Source: V1-33 sp964523105
GTDB lineage: Bacteria; Verrucomicrobiota; Verrucomicrobiia; Verrucomicrobiales; V1-33
Reading direction: 5' to 3'
NCBI GenBank assembly: GCA_964523105.1
Contig: CAZFZN010000012.1
Coordinates: 103,563-167,562, forward strand
DNA: 64,000 bases
A program made the translations under genes and the position numbers. Shown here in pieces: positions 25,937-35,163 of the stretch (positions within the stretch are counted from its first letter, which is position 1; each line of letters begins with the position of its first letter). Below the pieces are notes generated by a model. It worked only from the letters and a program-made list of their open reading frames with translations, had not been told where the DNA came from and searched no databases.

Positions 25937-28900
25937 ATGTCCCCTTACATTCTCAGCCTTCTGGCCTGTGCCGGCCTGCTCTGCGTCCCCGGCAACGCCG
26001 CCGCAGCGGTGCTGACCGTGACCAGCGATGCTGACAGCGGGGCCGGTTCGCTCCGTGCAGCGATGGCGGCGGCACTCGAACAGGCCGGAGCCGATGAGAT
26101 TGTGTTCGATGCGGTGCTGAACGGCAGGACCATTACCCTGGCTGGCGGGGAACTGGCGACGGGAGTGCAGCAGTTGACGCTGGATGCCTCGGCATTGCCG
26201 GGCGGAATCATTTTAAGCGGCGGCGGCGTGAACCGGATTCTCCACGTGACGGCGGGAGGCACTCTGGATTTGCGCAGCCTGACACTGCAGGGAGGCCATG
26301 CCTCCGGCGGGGATGGCGGTGCCGCGCTGAACGCGGGGACTTTGACCCTCTCCCGGTGCACCGTGCGTGATTGCACTGCGGCCGGAGAAGGCGGCGCGAT
26401 CTCGAATCACGGCAGCCTGACGGTGACGCAGAGCACTTTCGCCGGCAACTCAGCGAATGCAGGCGGAGCCGTCGCCGGCGACGGCACACTGACAATGACG
26501 CACTGTACCGTGAGCGGCAACTCCGCCACGGTGACGGGAGGCGGTTTGCGGAACGAGTCCTCGTTGACCCTAACCAACAGCATCGTGGCCGGGAACAGTG
26601 CCGCTGCCGGGGCGGACATTTTCAACTCCGGGACCGTGACCCGAACGGGCGTGAACCTCGTGCAGGCGCTGCATAATGCCGGCGGCAGTGATTCCGGACC
26701 TGCGGCCATCGCGGCCGCGCCGCAACTGTTTCCCCTGGCAAATTACGGCGGCCCCACGCCCACGATGCCGCCGCGTGCGGTCAGCCCCGCACTGGACCGC
26801 ATCGCCTCCTCTTCCTTCACAGAGGATCAGCGCGGAATGCCCCGTGTGATGTGGGGAGCCGCGGATGCCGGCGCGGTGGAGGCGGGAACGCAAACAGACG
26901 GGGCGTGGGAAGTGCGCGAATTCTACTACCCCGTGTCCCGGCCGGCTTCTCTGGAATCGCTGGAGGACGCGCTGGACCTCATGGCTGACCCTTCCGCCGT
27001 GGTGAAGGAGTCCGCTCCGGCCGTCGTCAATCATCATGATCCGGACAACGGCGGCGGTTCAGGTTACTTCGATGGGGACCAGCCGGTGCGGGTGGACAAC
27101 TTGACGCCCGACCGGGCGGCCGGAGATGACAACAACTTCGCCACGGTGGCGCGCACCTTCATCCAGATTGCGGAAGAGGATGACTACACGATCGGTTTCA
27201 GCAGCAGCGAAGGCGCCAGGTTGCGGATCTTTGGCGCTGATTTCATTTCCAGCACACGGCTCAATGCGTCCAATCCCGCCAATCCGGCGCACAGCGGCAA
27301 CGAGTTGTCCTTTCCGGGGCTCACTGACAACTCGGCCACGCTGGGAGTCTGTCACCTGACGCCAGGCGTGTATGCGCTGGAGTTTGTGACATGGGAACAG
27401 TTCGGCAGTGCTTATTACGAGGTTTTTGCAGCCCGGGGAGTGCATACCTCGCTAAACGCGGCGTTCCGGCTCGCCGGTGAAATCGCTGCCGGAGGCTCCT
27501 ACAGCACCGGTGCTTTGACACCGCAGGCGCTGCCGCCGGTTTGGATACGGGAATTCGAGGATGGGCCGGGGGATTTCTCCGTCACCAATGTCAACGCGCC
27601 CTTCGACGGGCCGTGGACTCTCGATGAGGAAAACGGTTCCTGGAAAACTGCGGGGCAGGGGCCTGGTCTTGCGAGTGCGCCCTCCACACTTCTCACTTCA
27701 CCGTCCGTAGTGATGCATTGTCACGGTGACGCTGTCCTGCAATTCACCCACCGGTTCAGCTTTGAAGAGGGCAACTGGGACGGGGGACAGGTGCTGCTGA
27801 GCGTGAACGGCGGGCCGTTCACGCTGGTGCCCCCCGCGGCCTTTACTCTGAACGGTTATACCGGAATTGTAACCTTCACCAGCATCGCGGACATCCGGGG
27901 ACAGCCGGCATTCGTTTTCGACTCGCCGGGTTATGTGGTGCCCGCCTATGTCACGAGCACGGCCAGACTGGGGACTTTTAACGCCGGCGATTCTCTGAGG
28001 GTACAGTTCCTGGCTTCATTTGACCGCGACACGAGCCGGGGCAATCCCGCGTGGGAAATTGATACTGTTAGTATCGAGCAGCAGTGCTCCGGAGCCAACC
28101 CCGGCTGGGAATTGACTTCCATCCGGAACGGCGCGGACAGTTTGGAGACGGCGCTGACCCAGTTGTTCAGCCATTGGGCGGGCTCCCCGCAGCCGAACTC
28201 GATCCGGTCATTCGCCGGCACGATCAATCTGTTCGATCCTCAGGCCGGCGGCGGCGGACACGGGCAAACACAGTCTCCGTTTCCTGGCGACGAGCCAGGG
28301 GATGACAATCAATTCGCGGTTGGGGCACGTGCTACACTGCACGTGCCGTCGGACGACTATTATACTTTCTGTGTCTTGGCGGATGACGCGGCGCGGTTCC
28401 GCATTGCCGGAAGCCAGTGGTGGAATGTGGCCGGCACCCGGCCGGTGGTCACTCTGCCGGATGGTTTCCTGACGGCCGGCGGAGAGGAAGTCTTCGGCCA
28501 GGTGTTCTTGACTGCCGGCCCCCGCCGGATCGAACTGATTTATCAGGAAGGAGCCGGGGCTGCGTATCTCGGACTGTGGGGGGCGCGCGGCCGTTATGGC
28601 CGGTTCGATCCGGAGGTCTTCACTCCGGTGGGTGGACCGGGTATGATTCGTCCGGCGTCGCCCTTTACCCTCACACGCCAGGCGGGCTTGTCGCGCCCCG
28701 CGAATGACGATTTTGCCTCCGCCGCCGCCGCCTCGCCGCGGACCGTGGTTTGCACTGCCGGGGCCGGACTGGAGCCGGGCGAGCCGGGATTGGCCTCCGG
28801 GACGGTGTGGTGGCGCCTCTCCACCGGGGGCGGAACCGTTGTTTGTGACACTGCGGGCAGTGATTTCGACACGGCGATCGCCGTCTATTCAGGCACCAGC

Positions 28901-29689
28901 CTCAGCCAGCTCGCGCTTTTGGCATCCAACGACAATTACGACGGTTCATCCGCTGCAAGAGTGACCGTATCGGTGGGGACGCCCGGGGAACTCTACATTC
29001 AGGCGGGAGGGGCCGGGCCGGCTGCTGGTCGTCTCGCACTGAGCATCAGTTCAGCGGCTCTGCCCACCAATGATGCCTTTGCAACCCCGCTGGATTTGGG
29101 CTCCGTGTTTTCTGTTAGTGCCTCCGGGGAGAATGACGCAGCGACGGCGCAGCCAGGTGAGCCCGCCCATGCGCCGGGCACTGCTCCGGCGTGCAGTGTT
29201 TGGTTCTCCTGGACTGCACCGGTGAGCGGAGAATTCACCCTGGATGCTCTCGGCAGTCGTTACCGGACCGTGCTGGGGGTTTACACGGGAAATAATCTCA
29301 GCGGACTGCATCGGGTCGCCGGGAGCGGCAGTGGTTCCGGACATCCGACCGGGGTTTCGTTCTTCGCCCTGATGGGAGTGACTTACCGCATCGCTTTGGA
29401 CGGAACCGGCCCCGGCGAGCGGGGCACATGGCGGCTGAACGTCGCCCACCGTCCCGCAGTCGTCGAGGCCGGGGTAATCGCCGGGCCTCCGCCCGGGGCC
29501 GCGCGAACATGGCGGATGACCTGGCGGTCGGAGCCATGGACCACCTATCGCATCGAACACTCGCCTGATCTAACTCTCTGGACAGGTATTGCAGAAGGCG
29601 TGCCTTCCGGCGGCGACTTTACCAGTTTTGAATACGGCAATCTCCAGCAAGGAGCCGGTCGGGGGTACTTCCGCATCGTCCGGAAGTAA
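25937..29689 (+). CDS. Giant secreted beta-helix protein with PA14-like modules
   Basis: A 1250-aa protein with a signal peptide (Y-I-L-S-L-L-A-C-A-G-L-L-C ending A-A-A-A); ATG 25937 is preferred over a TTG six codons upstream. Residues ~20-320 look like a right-handed parallel beta-helix of the polymorphic-outer-membrane-protein type, opening V-T-S-D-A-D-S-G-A-G-S-L-R-A-A and repeating N-S-A-x-x-G-G-G/A. Two related modules with D-D-N-x-F-A-x-x-A-R and D-x-Y-T-x-x-x-x-x-D/E-x-A-R-x-R-I begin near 397 and 787. A jelly-roll/CUB-like segment lies between them. Two pre-peptidase C-terminal-like modules (W-W-R-L-S-T-G and V-W-F-S-W-T-A-P) follow, then a terminal W-T-T-Y-R-I-E-H-S segment. Probably a surface or extracellular adhesin-like protein. 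Confidence 0.78.
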   Translation: MSPYILSLLACAGLLCVPGNAAAAVLTVTSDADSGAGSLRAAMAAALEQAGADEIVFDAVLNGRTITLAGGELATGVQQLTLDASALPGGIILSGGGVNRILHVTAGGTLDLRSLTLQGGHASGGDGGAALNAGTLTLSRCTVRDCTAAGEGGAISNHGSLTVTQSTFAGNSANAGGAVAGDGTLTMTHCTVSGNSATVTGGGLRNESSLTLTNSIVAGNSAAAGADIFNSGTVTRTGVNLVQALHNAGGSDSGPAAIAAAPQLFPLANYGGPTPTMPPRAVSPALDRIASSSFTEDQRGMPRVMWGAADAGAVEAGTQTDGAWEVREFYYPVSRPASLESLEDALDLMADPSAVVKESAPAVVNHHDPDNGGGSGYFDGDQPVRVDNLTPDRAAGDDNNFATVARTFIQIAEEDDYTIGFSSSEGARLRIFGADFISSTRLNASNPANPAHSGNELSFPGLTDNSATLGVCHLTPGVYALEFVTWEQFGSAYYEVFAARGVHTSLNAAFRLAGEIAAGGSYSTGALTPQALPPVWIREFEDGPGDFSVTNVNAPFDGPWTLDEENGSWKTAGQGPGLASAPSTLLTSPSVVMHCHGDAVLQFTHRFSFEEGNWDGGQVLLSVNGGPFTLVPPAAFTLNGYTGIVTFTSIADIRGQPAFVFDSPGYVVPAYVTSTARLGTFNAGDSLRVQFLASFDRDTSRGNPAWEIDTVSIEQQCSGANPGWELTSIRNGADSLETALTQLFSHWAGSPQPNSIRSFAGTINLFDPQAGGGGHGQTQSPFPGDEPGDDNQFAVGARATLHVPSDDYYTFCVLADDAARFRIAGSQWWNVAGTRPVVTLPDGFLTAGGEEVFGQVFLTAGPRRIELIYQEGAGAAYLGLWGARGRYGRFDPEVFTPVGGPGMIRPASPFTLTRQAGLSRPANDDFASAAAASPRTVVCTAGAGLEPGEPGLASGTVWWRLSTGGGTVVCDTAGSDFDTAIAVYSGTSLSQLALLASNDNYDGSSAARVTVSVGTPGELYIQAGGAGPAAGRLALSISSAALPTNDAFATPLDLGSVFSVSASGENDAATAQPGEPAHAPGTAPACSVWFSWTAPVSGEFTLDALGSRYRTVLGVYTGNNLSGLHRVAGSGSGSGHPTGVSFFALMGVTYRIALDGTGPGERGTWRLNVAHRPAVVEAGVIAGPPPGAARTWRMTWRSEPWTTYRIEHSPDLTLWTGIAEGVPSGGDFTSFEYGNLQQGAGRGYFRIVRK

Positions 29690-30073
29690 TGACTTTTCTC
29701 AGGGCGAACGCGTCCACGGTATCCCCACTGAAAACTCGAGGGCATTGGAGTATCGCCGTCCAGGATCACGTTGATCTCAATTCGGCCACCGCTGCCAAGC
29801 CCGGTTCCACGAAGCCTGAGTGGGGCGAGTCCCCGGAGAAGTCGCTGCCGATATAGCGCGGGCCGGCTGCAAATCGATTCCAAAATCGCTCCCAATATGT
29901 TGTGTCGTGGATCAGAAAGCAAACTCGATAGAGCAGGAAAGCTTCGTTTCGGGATTTCAAGAAAAGTCGGAAATCCGTAAATTCTGGAAGAAAGTAAAGA
30001 AATCAGAAATTTTAGTTTGCGCAGGAACTATGATTATTATAGTATTTGCAAATAATTTCCCTGATTCAAGCCA
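29690..30073. other. Intergenic region with AT-rich upstream zone of the pilus-like operon
   Basis: 384 bases without a supportable gene. The first ~260 bases are GC-rich and carry no clear structure. From ~29960 to 30073 the composition shifts sharply: bases 30001-30060 contain only 16 G/C. That stretch has several TATTAT/TATAGT-like hexamers (30035-30043) that could supply a -10 box, but no well-spaced -35 partner. It is the natural place for the operon promoter. Confidence 0.4.
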
Positions 30074-31117
30074 ATGGATTACATCGACGAACGCAGCCCC
30101 CTCGGCCAACGGGTTTACCAGATCGCCCAGTTGCCGGGAGTGAGTGATTTCTACATCACTCCGTGGGAACCGCTGTGCTACAAGCACAATGGGAGTTTGA
30201 TCTACGATTCATTCGTTTATCATCCTGAGCAGCAGATGAAGGTGGAGCCGGGATGCGTTGACTACGCCATGACGTTCGGGGGTATGCGATTCCGCGTGAA
30301 TCGCATGGTGACGAAGGGCCGCTTCCGCTGGGTGCTTCGTTTGTTGCCGACCAAAATCCCGAAACCACAGGATGTTGCGGTGCCGGCCGCAGCGCTGAAG
30401 GCGTTCATGGAGGCGAAGAACGGTCTGTTTTTGATTTGCGGTGCGACGGGTTCCGGAAAGAGCACGACGATCGCCTCCATGATCCTCCATCGTGCGGAGC
30501 GCCGCCAGGAGCATGTCGTCACTTTCGAGGACCCGATTGAGTATGTTTACCCGGACGGTACGCCGTCCCTGGTCTCGCAGCGGGAAATCGGTGAGGACGA
30601 TCTGGATTTCGGAATGTCACTTCGAGCCTCCCTGCGTCAGGCTCCGGATGTGATCGTCGTCGGTGAAATCCGGGATGGGGAGACGGCTGAAATCGCACTC
30701 CAGGCGGCGGAAACGGGCCACGTGGTAGTGGCTACCCTGCACACCTCATCGGCCTCGCAGACAGTGCAGCGCTTCCTCAAACTCGTTCCCAGCGACCGTT
30801 TGGAAACCGCCCAGGCAAGTTTGGCGGATACCCTGAGGGCGATTCTGTGCCAGCGTCTGCTTTATGACACCATCAGGCAGCGGCGCTTTGCCATTCACGA
30901 ACTGCTCCTGCAGTACGATTCCACGACGAATCTGATCCGCCGCGGAGAGTACAAGAAGCTCGACCAGGAACTCGAAACCGGATGGAAGAAGGGCATGATC
31001 TCCTGGGAGCGCAGTGTGGACATGCGCGGCGCCGAGGGCTGGAACGTTCCCCAGATCGAGAAGACCGGCTACAGCCAGGATGAGGTGGAGGCCTTTATGT
31101 CCGAGCACGGCCGCTGA
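30074..31117 (+). CDS. PilT-like secretion/pilus ATPase
   Basis: A 347-aa hexameric ATPase of the PilT/GspE superfamily. Walker A is G-A-T-G-S-G-K-S-T at 123-131. The Asp box V-T-F-E-D-P-I-E-Y, Walker B D-V-I-V-V-G-E-I-R-D at 192-201 and His box H-V-V-V-A-T-L-H-T complete the core. The N-terminal domain is short (~100 aa). The GspE N-terminal domain and the tetracysteine zinc motif of extension ATPases are absent, so it is PilT-sized rather than PilB-sized. It is first of nine same-strand genes separated by 4 to 36 bp and is the only ATPase of the set. It may energise assembly, retraction or both; that is inference. Confidence 0.9.
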   Translation: MDYIDERSPLGQRVYQIAQLPGVSDFYITPWEPLCYKHNGSLIYDSFVYHPEQQMKVEPGCVDYAMTFGGMRFRVNRMVTKGRFRWVLRLLPTKIPKPQDVAVPAAALKAFMEAKNGLFLICGATGSGKSTTIASMILHRAERRQEHVVTFEDPIEYVYPDGTPSLVSQREIGEDDLDFGMSLRASLRQAPDVIVVGEIRDGETAEIALQAAETGHVVVATLHTSSASQTVQRFLKLVPSDRLETAQASLADTLRAILCQRLLYDTIRQRRFAIHELLLQYDSTTNLIRRGEYKKLDQELETGWKKGMISWERSVDMRGAEGWNVPQIEKTGYSQDEVEAFMSEHGR

Positions 31118-31151
31118 TCCAGGCGAACCAATCCCTACAAAAAACGACTCC

Positions 31152-32042
31152 ATGAAACTCAAAGACATCAAAGACGTACTGACCTTCCGTTCGTTCCGGC
31201 CGGAGCCGGACGACAGCAGCGCTCCGTGGACGAAGCGCTTTGTGCGCGAGAATTCGCTGGCTCTGAACATCGGGCGCCGTCGCGTTAGCTGGTCAGTGCT
31301 GGACAAGAACGGTGAATTCCGGGACGCCGGCTTTCAGGAGGGCGAGTTCAAAGAGGTCATCAATCAGATGGGCCACGAATGGCGGGCGTTGACGGACAAC
31401 GGCTGGTGTTCCGTGTCCCTGAATCACCGCTTCGTGATAACCCTCGAAGTGAACGTGAGCCGGCGAGCGGGTCTGGAACAGCAGTTGCGCACCAACCCGA
31501 AAAGTGTGCTCGGTGCCAAAGCGGAGCGCGGCAAGCGCTATTGGCTGCAGCATAATCCGGAGAGCAATACCAGCGTCCTCCTTTCCATCGATGAAGAGGC
31601 CGTAAACAAGACAGTCTCCATGCTAAAGGAAGCGGGTCTGCAGGCCGGACGCGTCTGCGTCGGTGTTTACGGAATGATGCTCGACCTGATCGAGCAGGTC
31701 GCGGAGGCGCGGCGGGCGAGAGCCGTTTCCAATCCCGGCGAGCCGTTCGGGAATGTTGTCATGGTCACCTGTTCGGAGGGGTCGGTTTGTGCGCTCAGCC
31801 AGCGTGAGGAGCAGTGGATGGAACTCCGTTCGCGCACCGACCTTTACACTGACGACATGTCTCCGGTGCTGGATATCATTCTGCCGCTTATTCAGAACGC
31901 AGGACCGAACTCAAACATCGTCTTCATGAACGATGAAGCCGGCTGCCCACTTCCTGATTTGCTGCGTCAGCGCATTCCCGGGGCACTGGTCAGCGATGTA
32001 ACCGTTCCTGCGCAGCTGTGGAAACTTCTAACCGACTCCTGA
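31152..32042 (+). CDS. Putative PilM/GspL-like actin-fold protein of pilus-like system
   Basis: A 296-aa soluble protein starting at ATG 31152 (M-K-L-K-D-I-K-D-V). I see no transmembrane segment. The opening N-S-L-A-L-N-I-G-R-R-R-V-S-W-S-V resembles the first strand-loop of PilM-type actin-fold proteins, though the phosphate loop is not canonical. Alternating strand/helix patterns follow, including N-V-V-M-V-T-C-S-E-G-S-V-C-A-L and N-S-N-I-V-F-M-N-D-E. The call rests mainly on gene order (ATPase, then this, then a PilN-like and a PilO-like membrane protein), so it is an inference. It is 34 bp after the ATPase and 4 bp before the next gene. Confidence 0.5.
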   Translation: MKLKDIKDVLTFRSFRPEPDDSSAPWTKRFVRENSLALNIGRRRVSWSVLDKNGEFRDAGFQEGEFKEVINQMGHEWRALTDNGWCSVSLNHRFVITLEVNVSRRAGLEQQLRTNPKSVLGAKAERGKRYWLQHNPESNTSVLLSIDEEAVNKTVSMLKEAGLQAGRVCVGVYGMMLDLIEQVAEARRARAVSNPGEPFGNVVMVTCSEGSVCALSQREEQWMELRSRTDLYTDDMSPVLDIILPLIQNAGPNSNIVFMNDEAGCPLPDLLRQRIPGALVSDVTVPAQLWKLLTDS

Positions 32043-32046
32043 TTCT

Positions 32047-32619
32047 ATGAGCAAAACCATCATGCATGACCTGAAGACTGAGCGTACGGAACTGGCGCCG
32101 CCTTTGCCCGCCATTCTCATGGTGCTGCCAGTTCTCTTCTACATCGCCGCCGCGGGTTCCATCGGACTTGGAGCCTTGTTCACTGTGAAGGCGAAGCAGG
32201 CCCAGGCTGACGAAAGCCGCGAACTGGATGGAGAGCAGGAGTTGAACCGGACAATCGCTTCTCTTACGCAGGAGCAGAAGCAAATCGAAGATACCACCAC
32301 CAGGGCCAAAGAAGTGGAAACGTGGATCGACAGCAGCCAGCCGCTGATGGATGTCGTCGTTGCCGTCATTAATAGTGTGAGAACAGGCAATACACTCTCG
32401 TCCATGAAGCTGACACGCATCCCTGACCGCCCGGATCAGATCGAGATGCGGCTTCAAATAAATTCCGGCGGCACCGTGCAAAAGGAGGAGACCGTTCAGT
32501 CGCTCGTCAAAGCGGGCTACCAGGCATTCCGCGATGATCTCATCGGGGACAAGAACGACCGGCTCGGGGACGTGACCTACACGGCAACGCTCGTAAAGAC
32601 TCAGATAGGGGATGACTAA
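32047..32619 (+). CDS. PilN-like inner-membrane protein
   Basis: A 190-aa bitopic protein: cytoplasmic N-terminus of ~22 residues, one transmembrane helix (A-I-L-M-V-L-P-V-L-F-Y-I-A-A-A-G-S-I-G-L), then a coiled-coil region (E-L-D-G-E-Q-E-L-N-R-T-I-A-S-L) and a ferredoxin-like periplasmic domain. This is the PilN layout. It follows the PilM-like gene after 4 bp and precedes the PilO-like gene by 23 bp. Sequence identity to known PilN is not evident by eye; topology and position carry the call. Confidence 0.6.
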   Translation: MSKTIMHDLKTERTELAPPLPAILMVLPVLFYIAAAGSIGLGALFTVKAKQAQADESRELDGEQELNRTIASLTQEQKQIEDTTTRAKEVETWIDSSQPLMDVVVAVINSVRTGNTLSSMKLTRIPDRPDQIEMRLQINSGGTVQKEETVQSLVKAGYQAFRDDLIGDKNDRLGDVTYTATLVKTQIGDD

Positions 32620-32642
32620 TTTTACCTCAAGACCATTCAGTT

Positions 32643-33209
32643 ATGAATACCAAACATTTATCCTGTGTCCTACTCTTTGCAGTAGTCATCTGCCTTTTCA
32701 TGGGCACGAAAGTGCTCAATCAACGGATGGTCACCGCGACGGAGGCTTCCGAGGACGCGAGAGCCCGCCATGAAGCCGCCCAGTCGAAGCATACGATGGC
32801 CAGAGCAGTACTCGAAAAGGTCCGCACGGACACGGCCGCACACCGCAAGTTCCTCGAAATGTGGCGGCAGAAATTTGAAATGAGTGGAAGCGACGCTATC
32901 GCCGCTAAAAACGAGTTTGGGCGCATGTTAAAGCGCTTTCCTAATTTGACTCCATTCGGCAACCAAACCAACCCGCCGGTTGAGAACAAGGACATGAGCT
33001 ATGTGAACCGCCGCGTGGCCACCACGGTCAAGCTTGAAGGCGATGCCGAAAAAGCGGTGCAGTTGTTGGCTTCAATCGAACGCGAACTGCCCACCAGCCG
33101 CATTTCCTCACTCGAGATCAGGAAAGGTCAGCGCAACAACGACATTGAACTCGACTTGTCCGTCGAATTCCCGCTCCTCGCGGTGCCCGCCGGCGAAAAA
33201 CAGCCTTAA
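32643..33209 (+). CDS. PilO-like inner-membrane protein
   Basis: A 188-aa protein with an N-terminal transmembrane helix (L-S-C-V-L-L-F-A-V-V-I-C-L-F-M-G). A helical stretch rich in Ala, Glu and Arg predicted to be coiled coil (about 30-80) follows, then a C-terminal alpha/beta region ending in I-S-S-L-E-I-R-K-G and D-I-E-L-D-L-S-V-E-F. PilO/GspM proteins share this plan and pair with PilN. The assignment is by topology and order; confidence is moderate. Confidence 0.6.
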   Translation: MNTKHLSCVLLFAVVICLFMGTKVLNQRMVTATEASEDARARHEAAQSKHTMARAVLEKVRTDTAAHRKFLEMWRQKFEMSGSDAIAAKNEFGRMLKRFPNLTPFGNQTNPPVENKDMSYVNRRVATTVKLEGDAEKAVQLLASIERELPTSRISSLEIRKGQRNNDIELDLSVEFPLLAVPAGEKQP

Positions 33210-33227
33210 TAATATTCTCCTGCTGCT

Positions 33228-34103
33228 ATGAATACTCGCCAAATTATTACTGCCGCTCTTTTCGGGTGGGTGTCAACCGCCGGTGCGGAAGTGGAGATCA
33301 CCATGGCCAAGCTCCGGGACATCGGTTTACTTCCTCAGGATAAGGCAGAACTCCGCCCTGAGGATAAACTTGATATGAAGCGCCGCAATCCCTTCGCCGA
33401 GCGCAAGAAGGCTGCGCCGAACAAGCCGGTCGAACAGGTTGAAACTGAAGAAAGTAAACTGCGGGCGTTCTTTGACAAAGAAAAGGTCAATGGAATCATG
33501 AAATTTGGGGACAAACACATCGTGTCTCTGGGGCGCCTTAGTTTGGAGGAGGGCCAGATTATTCGCCCCATCATTCCCAACCAGACACAAATTCTCCGGG
33601 TTATTAAAGTGACGGATGCAGAACTGGAGATCGGCTGGGTCGAGGACGCCACGATTGGACTGGAACCTGTGGTGCCCCGGAAGATTCAAAAGAAGATCAA
33701 TTTGCGCCCTGAAGTTAGAGCACTTGTTGCCGGGGCTGATGAAGCTGGGGAGAAGGCTGCTATGTATGTTATGGATGACAAAGGAACAGTCGTCGTTCCT
33801 CACAAGAATGTATTTCCCAATCCATCGGATATTCTGGACAGCATTCCTCCAGGCAGCGACACCAATCCTGAGTCGGTTCTCAATGAACAGGAGCGCCAGT
33901 CGCTCAACAATGCTTTGCAAGCATCGCAGAACGGAAATCCCCCGTCGATTCCGAAGCCGGATATCGATCCGTCGTCAGCCGTGCCTTCAGAGGCTCCTCC
34001 GGCACCCCCACTTGAAGACCCCGAGGATGCCGTGCAACCAGATCCTGATCTTGTTGAGCCGCCATCAGGCAATCAGCCTGCGGGCCAGCCTGGCCGCAGG
34101 TAG
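33228..34103 (+). CDS. PilP-like periplasmic protein
   Basis: A 291-aa exported protein (signal ending near S-T-A-G-A-E). It contains K-R-R-N-P-F-A at about residues 51-57, the R-N-P-F motif that marks PilP/GspC-type periplasmic connectors. A beta-rich domain follows, built around K-V-N-G-I-M-K-F-G-D-K and Q-T-Q-I-L-R-V-I-K-V-T-D-A-E-L-E-I-G-W. The last ~80 residues are Pro/Ser/Asp/Gln-rich and probably disordered. In type IV pilus systems PilP links PilN/O to the secretin, so its presence implies an outer-membrane partner, which is not in this window. It lies 18 bp after the PilO-like gene. Confidence 0.6.
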   Translation: MNTRQIITAALFGWVSTAGAEVEITMAKLRDIGLLPQDKAELRPEDKLDMKRRNPFAERKKAAPNKPVEQVETEESKLRAFFDKEKVNGIMKFGDKHIVSLGRLSLEEGQIIRPIIPNQTQILRVIKVTDAELEIGWVEDATIGLEPVVPRKIQKKINLRPEVRALVAGADEAGEKAAMYVMDDKGTVVVPHKNVFPNPSDILDSIPPGSDTNPESVLNEQERQSLNNALQASQNGNPPSIPKPDIDPSSAVPSEAPPAPPLEDPEDAVQPDPDLVEPPSGNQPAGQPGRR

Positions 34104-34119
34104 CAATCCCGTCCTCGTC

Positions 34120-35151
34120 ATGACTTCCCCACGCTACATCATGGCGGCAGTTTCGCGTTATCGGCGCGGGTTCTCTCTCATTGAACTCCTGGTTGTGGCC
34201 GGAGTGGGCGCACTGCTCTTTACCGCCGCCGCCCTTACCTTCCGAGTCATGGCCAAGAACCACCGGAATCCCGGAACCTTTCAGAAGGTTCCGCTTCCGG
34301 CGGGCGTGGGCGACAATTTCTACCCCGGTTCCGGGCTTTCCTTTGTGGACAGCTACGTAGCTCCGAATTTCGGACGCTGTTCGCAGGCTGATGCCCTGCG
34401 CACGTTATTTCTGGAGGAAGTCGAAAAGTCAGTGGCGGTTTTCATTCTGCCCCGGGGTGGGCACGTCAATACCATTCGTGGCCGAACCATCAATCTGTAT
34501 GGCACCCTCCCTCAGGCTTTGGACACCCCTGCCGCGTTCCGGGAATTCCTGGCGGCAAATCCGGACACCGCCACTGCCGCCCAGGTATTCACTTCCTATC
34601 GCGGCGCACCGCCGGAGTCCGGCACTGTCACCACGACCACTATTGATCAGGACACCGGAGATACGATAGTCACCACTTCGACCCAGGCGATCACCAACGC
34701 GACGGTGTTTCTGCTGCAACCTTCGGGGTCCAACACCCAGCTTTGGATTCGTTGCGTTTATGAATTGGATTATTTGGCCATGACGCCCAATTCGAGTGAC
34801 GCAGCGGCTCCTGATGTTTCCTGTGTGTTCGCTTCAGTCCGCCGATATGTGGACTATACTCTGACACATTATTACGACTGTGTTTTCCGTGACTCGACAG
34901 TCTCCGACGCGGGCGTGCCGTGTGTCCATTTTGAACGCGCCGACCGCGCGATAGTGGCCGAAGGCGCTGCGGACATATTTAAGCGGGCCGCTAATCAGCC
35001 TTTTTACCTGATGTGGTGGCCGGACCCCGGACTTGCCCGGCTGCAGACCACAGGAGGCAGTTATACAGCCGGAACACCGCAAGCGGCCTATGCCCGTCAC
35101 GAGGGGCAGACCTCCTATGTGTTCGTCATCCCGCAATTTCCTGCACTTTAA
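34120..35151 (+). CDS. Large prepilin-like protein 1 (type IV pilin methylation motif)
   Basis: A 343-aa protein starting at ATG 34120. Near the N-terminus is the class III prepilin signal R-R-G-F-S-L-I-E-L-L-V-V-A-G: cleavage after Gly, Phe+1, Glu+5 and a hydrophobic helix. The mature body of ~320 residues is much larger than a major pilin and resembles PilW/GspJ-type minor pilins. It has several cysteines and a low-complexity Thr-rich stretch (T-V-T-T-T-T-I-D). Large prepilin-like proteins in Verrucomicrobiota are grouped in the Verru_Chthon cassette families; whether this belongs to one needs an HMM test. It lies 16 bp after the PilP-like gene. Confidence 0.75.
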   Translation: MTSPRYIMAAVSRYRRGFSLIELLVVAGVGALLFTAAALTFRVMAKNHRNPGTFQKVPLPAGVGDNFYPGSGLSFVDSYVAPNFGRCSQADALRTLFLEEVEKSVAVFILPRGGHVNTIRGRTINLYGTLPQALDTPAAFREFLAANPDTATAAQVFTSYRGAPPESGTVTTTTIDQDTGDTIVTTSTQAITNATVFLLQPSGSNTQLWIRCVYELDYLAMTPNSSDAAAPDVSCVFASVRRYVDYTLTHYYDCVFRDSTVSDAGVPCVHFERADRAIVAEGAADIFKRAANQPFYLMWWPDPGLARLQTTGGSYTAGTPQAAYARHEGQTSYVFVIPQFPAL

Positions 35152-35163
35152 GCTGTTCCGCCA